The position numbers and the translations under genes were made by a program. Shown in pieces: positions 63,827-64,000 of a stretch of 64,000 bases of DNA. Within the stretch, counting starts at the first letter, position 1. Each line of letters starts with the position of its first letter. Below the pieces are notes generated by a model. That model saw nothing but the letters and a program-made list of their open reading frames with translations, searched no databases and was not told the origin of the DNA. Origin of the DNA: Enoplolaimus lenunculus (taxonomy: Eukaryota; Nematoda; Enoplea; Enoplida; Thoracostomopsidae); contig JASANG010002914.1 in assembly GCA_030248215.1 (NCBI GenBank), forward strand, positions 1 through 64,000. Reading direction: 5' to 3'.

Positions 63827-64000
63827 CTGAAGTCAAAAAAATACATAGCTAATTATTAATATTTCTATATCTGGTGATAAAATATTAGAAAATTTAGGCT
63901 AAAGCCAAACGTGTTACGGACGTAAAATAAGTAAACAAGACAATATTATCCGTTTTCTGTTTACGGTAAAAATCGAAACGCGTCTCTATTTCTGCTTATG

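Noticed and set aside
1937-63826. Nesprin, plakin, alpha-actinin or beta-spectrin as the identity of the large gene
   Set aside because: CH2 ends in FQVLP, exon boundaries equal DMD, and the repeats align in order with the dystrophin rod.

Overview
The window is AT-rich, intron-rich metazoan DNA. Almost all of it lies inside one very large minus-strand gene, which I read as dystrophin (DMD/utrophin family). I placed 37 exons (window exons E1-E37, 5' to 3' = right to left, 63826 down to 1937). Every junction keeps splice phase and the exons sum to 6456 nt (2152 codons): actin-binding CH1 and CH2, then a long series of spectrin repeats with two lineage-specific charged linkers. The first exons lie beyond the right edge and the C-terminal half beyond the left edge. 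Exon boundaries in the CH region match vertebrate dystrophin, two of them to the exact length (93 and 78 nt). The species cannot be fixed from the sequence. An invertebrate deuterostome such as an ascidian fits (AT-rich, Hand-like bHLH, many MITEs), but that is inference.

Layout from the left: 1-1368 is a 1.37-kb palindrome. 1937-4062 holds E37-E35. 4063-14336 is a 10-kb intron that contains the C-terminal exons of a spartin-like (senescence-domain) gene on the same strand (7508-9150, perhaps from 11008) and some unassigned exon-like pieces (4874-7316). 14337-31067 holds E34-E16, densely spaced. 31068-39120 is an intron filled by a nearly 7-kb young Ty3/gypsy LTR retrotransposon (31695-38658), which itself sits inside a MITE. 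39121-39208 is E15. 39209-50656 is an 11-kb intron that carries a complete, three-exon, plus-strand bHLH gene (43960-46335) with a polyglutamine tract. 50657-63826 holds E14-E1, interrupted by a 2.55-kb minisatellite (40 copies of a 64-bp unit) at 55631-58186.

The most striking system is the LTR retrotransposon. Besides CsRn1-like Gag, protease, reverse transcriptase, RNase H and integrase and a tRNA-Trp primer site, it carries a leading reading frame with a 2A-type peptide followed by an IMPACT/YigZ (UPF0029) domain, a second 2A-like motif in front of Gag, and a PWWP domain after the integrase. This suggests captured host modules for translational (GCN1/GCN2) control and for chromatin targeting. 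It is treated here as a fossil element.

A second theme is tandem duplication across splice sites: the 64-bp array repeats the E9 acceptor about 40 times, a 76-bp triplication repeats the E30 donor three times, and a ~180-bp triplicate abuts the E32 donor. The introns are otherwise built from several MITE families: hAT-like elements with 8-bp target duplications and internal TTAGGC runs, TTAA-flanked elements with a tRNA-like core, TA-flanked elements and palindromic elements.
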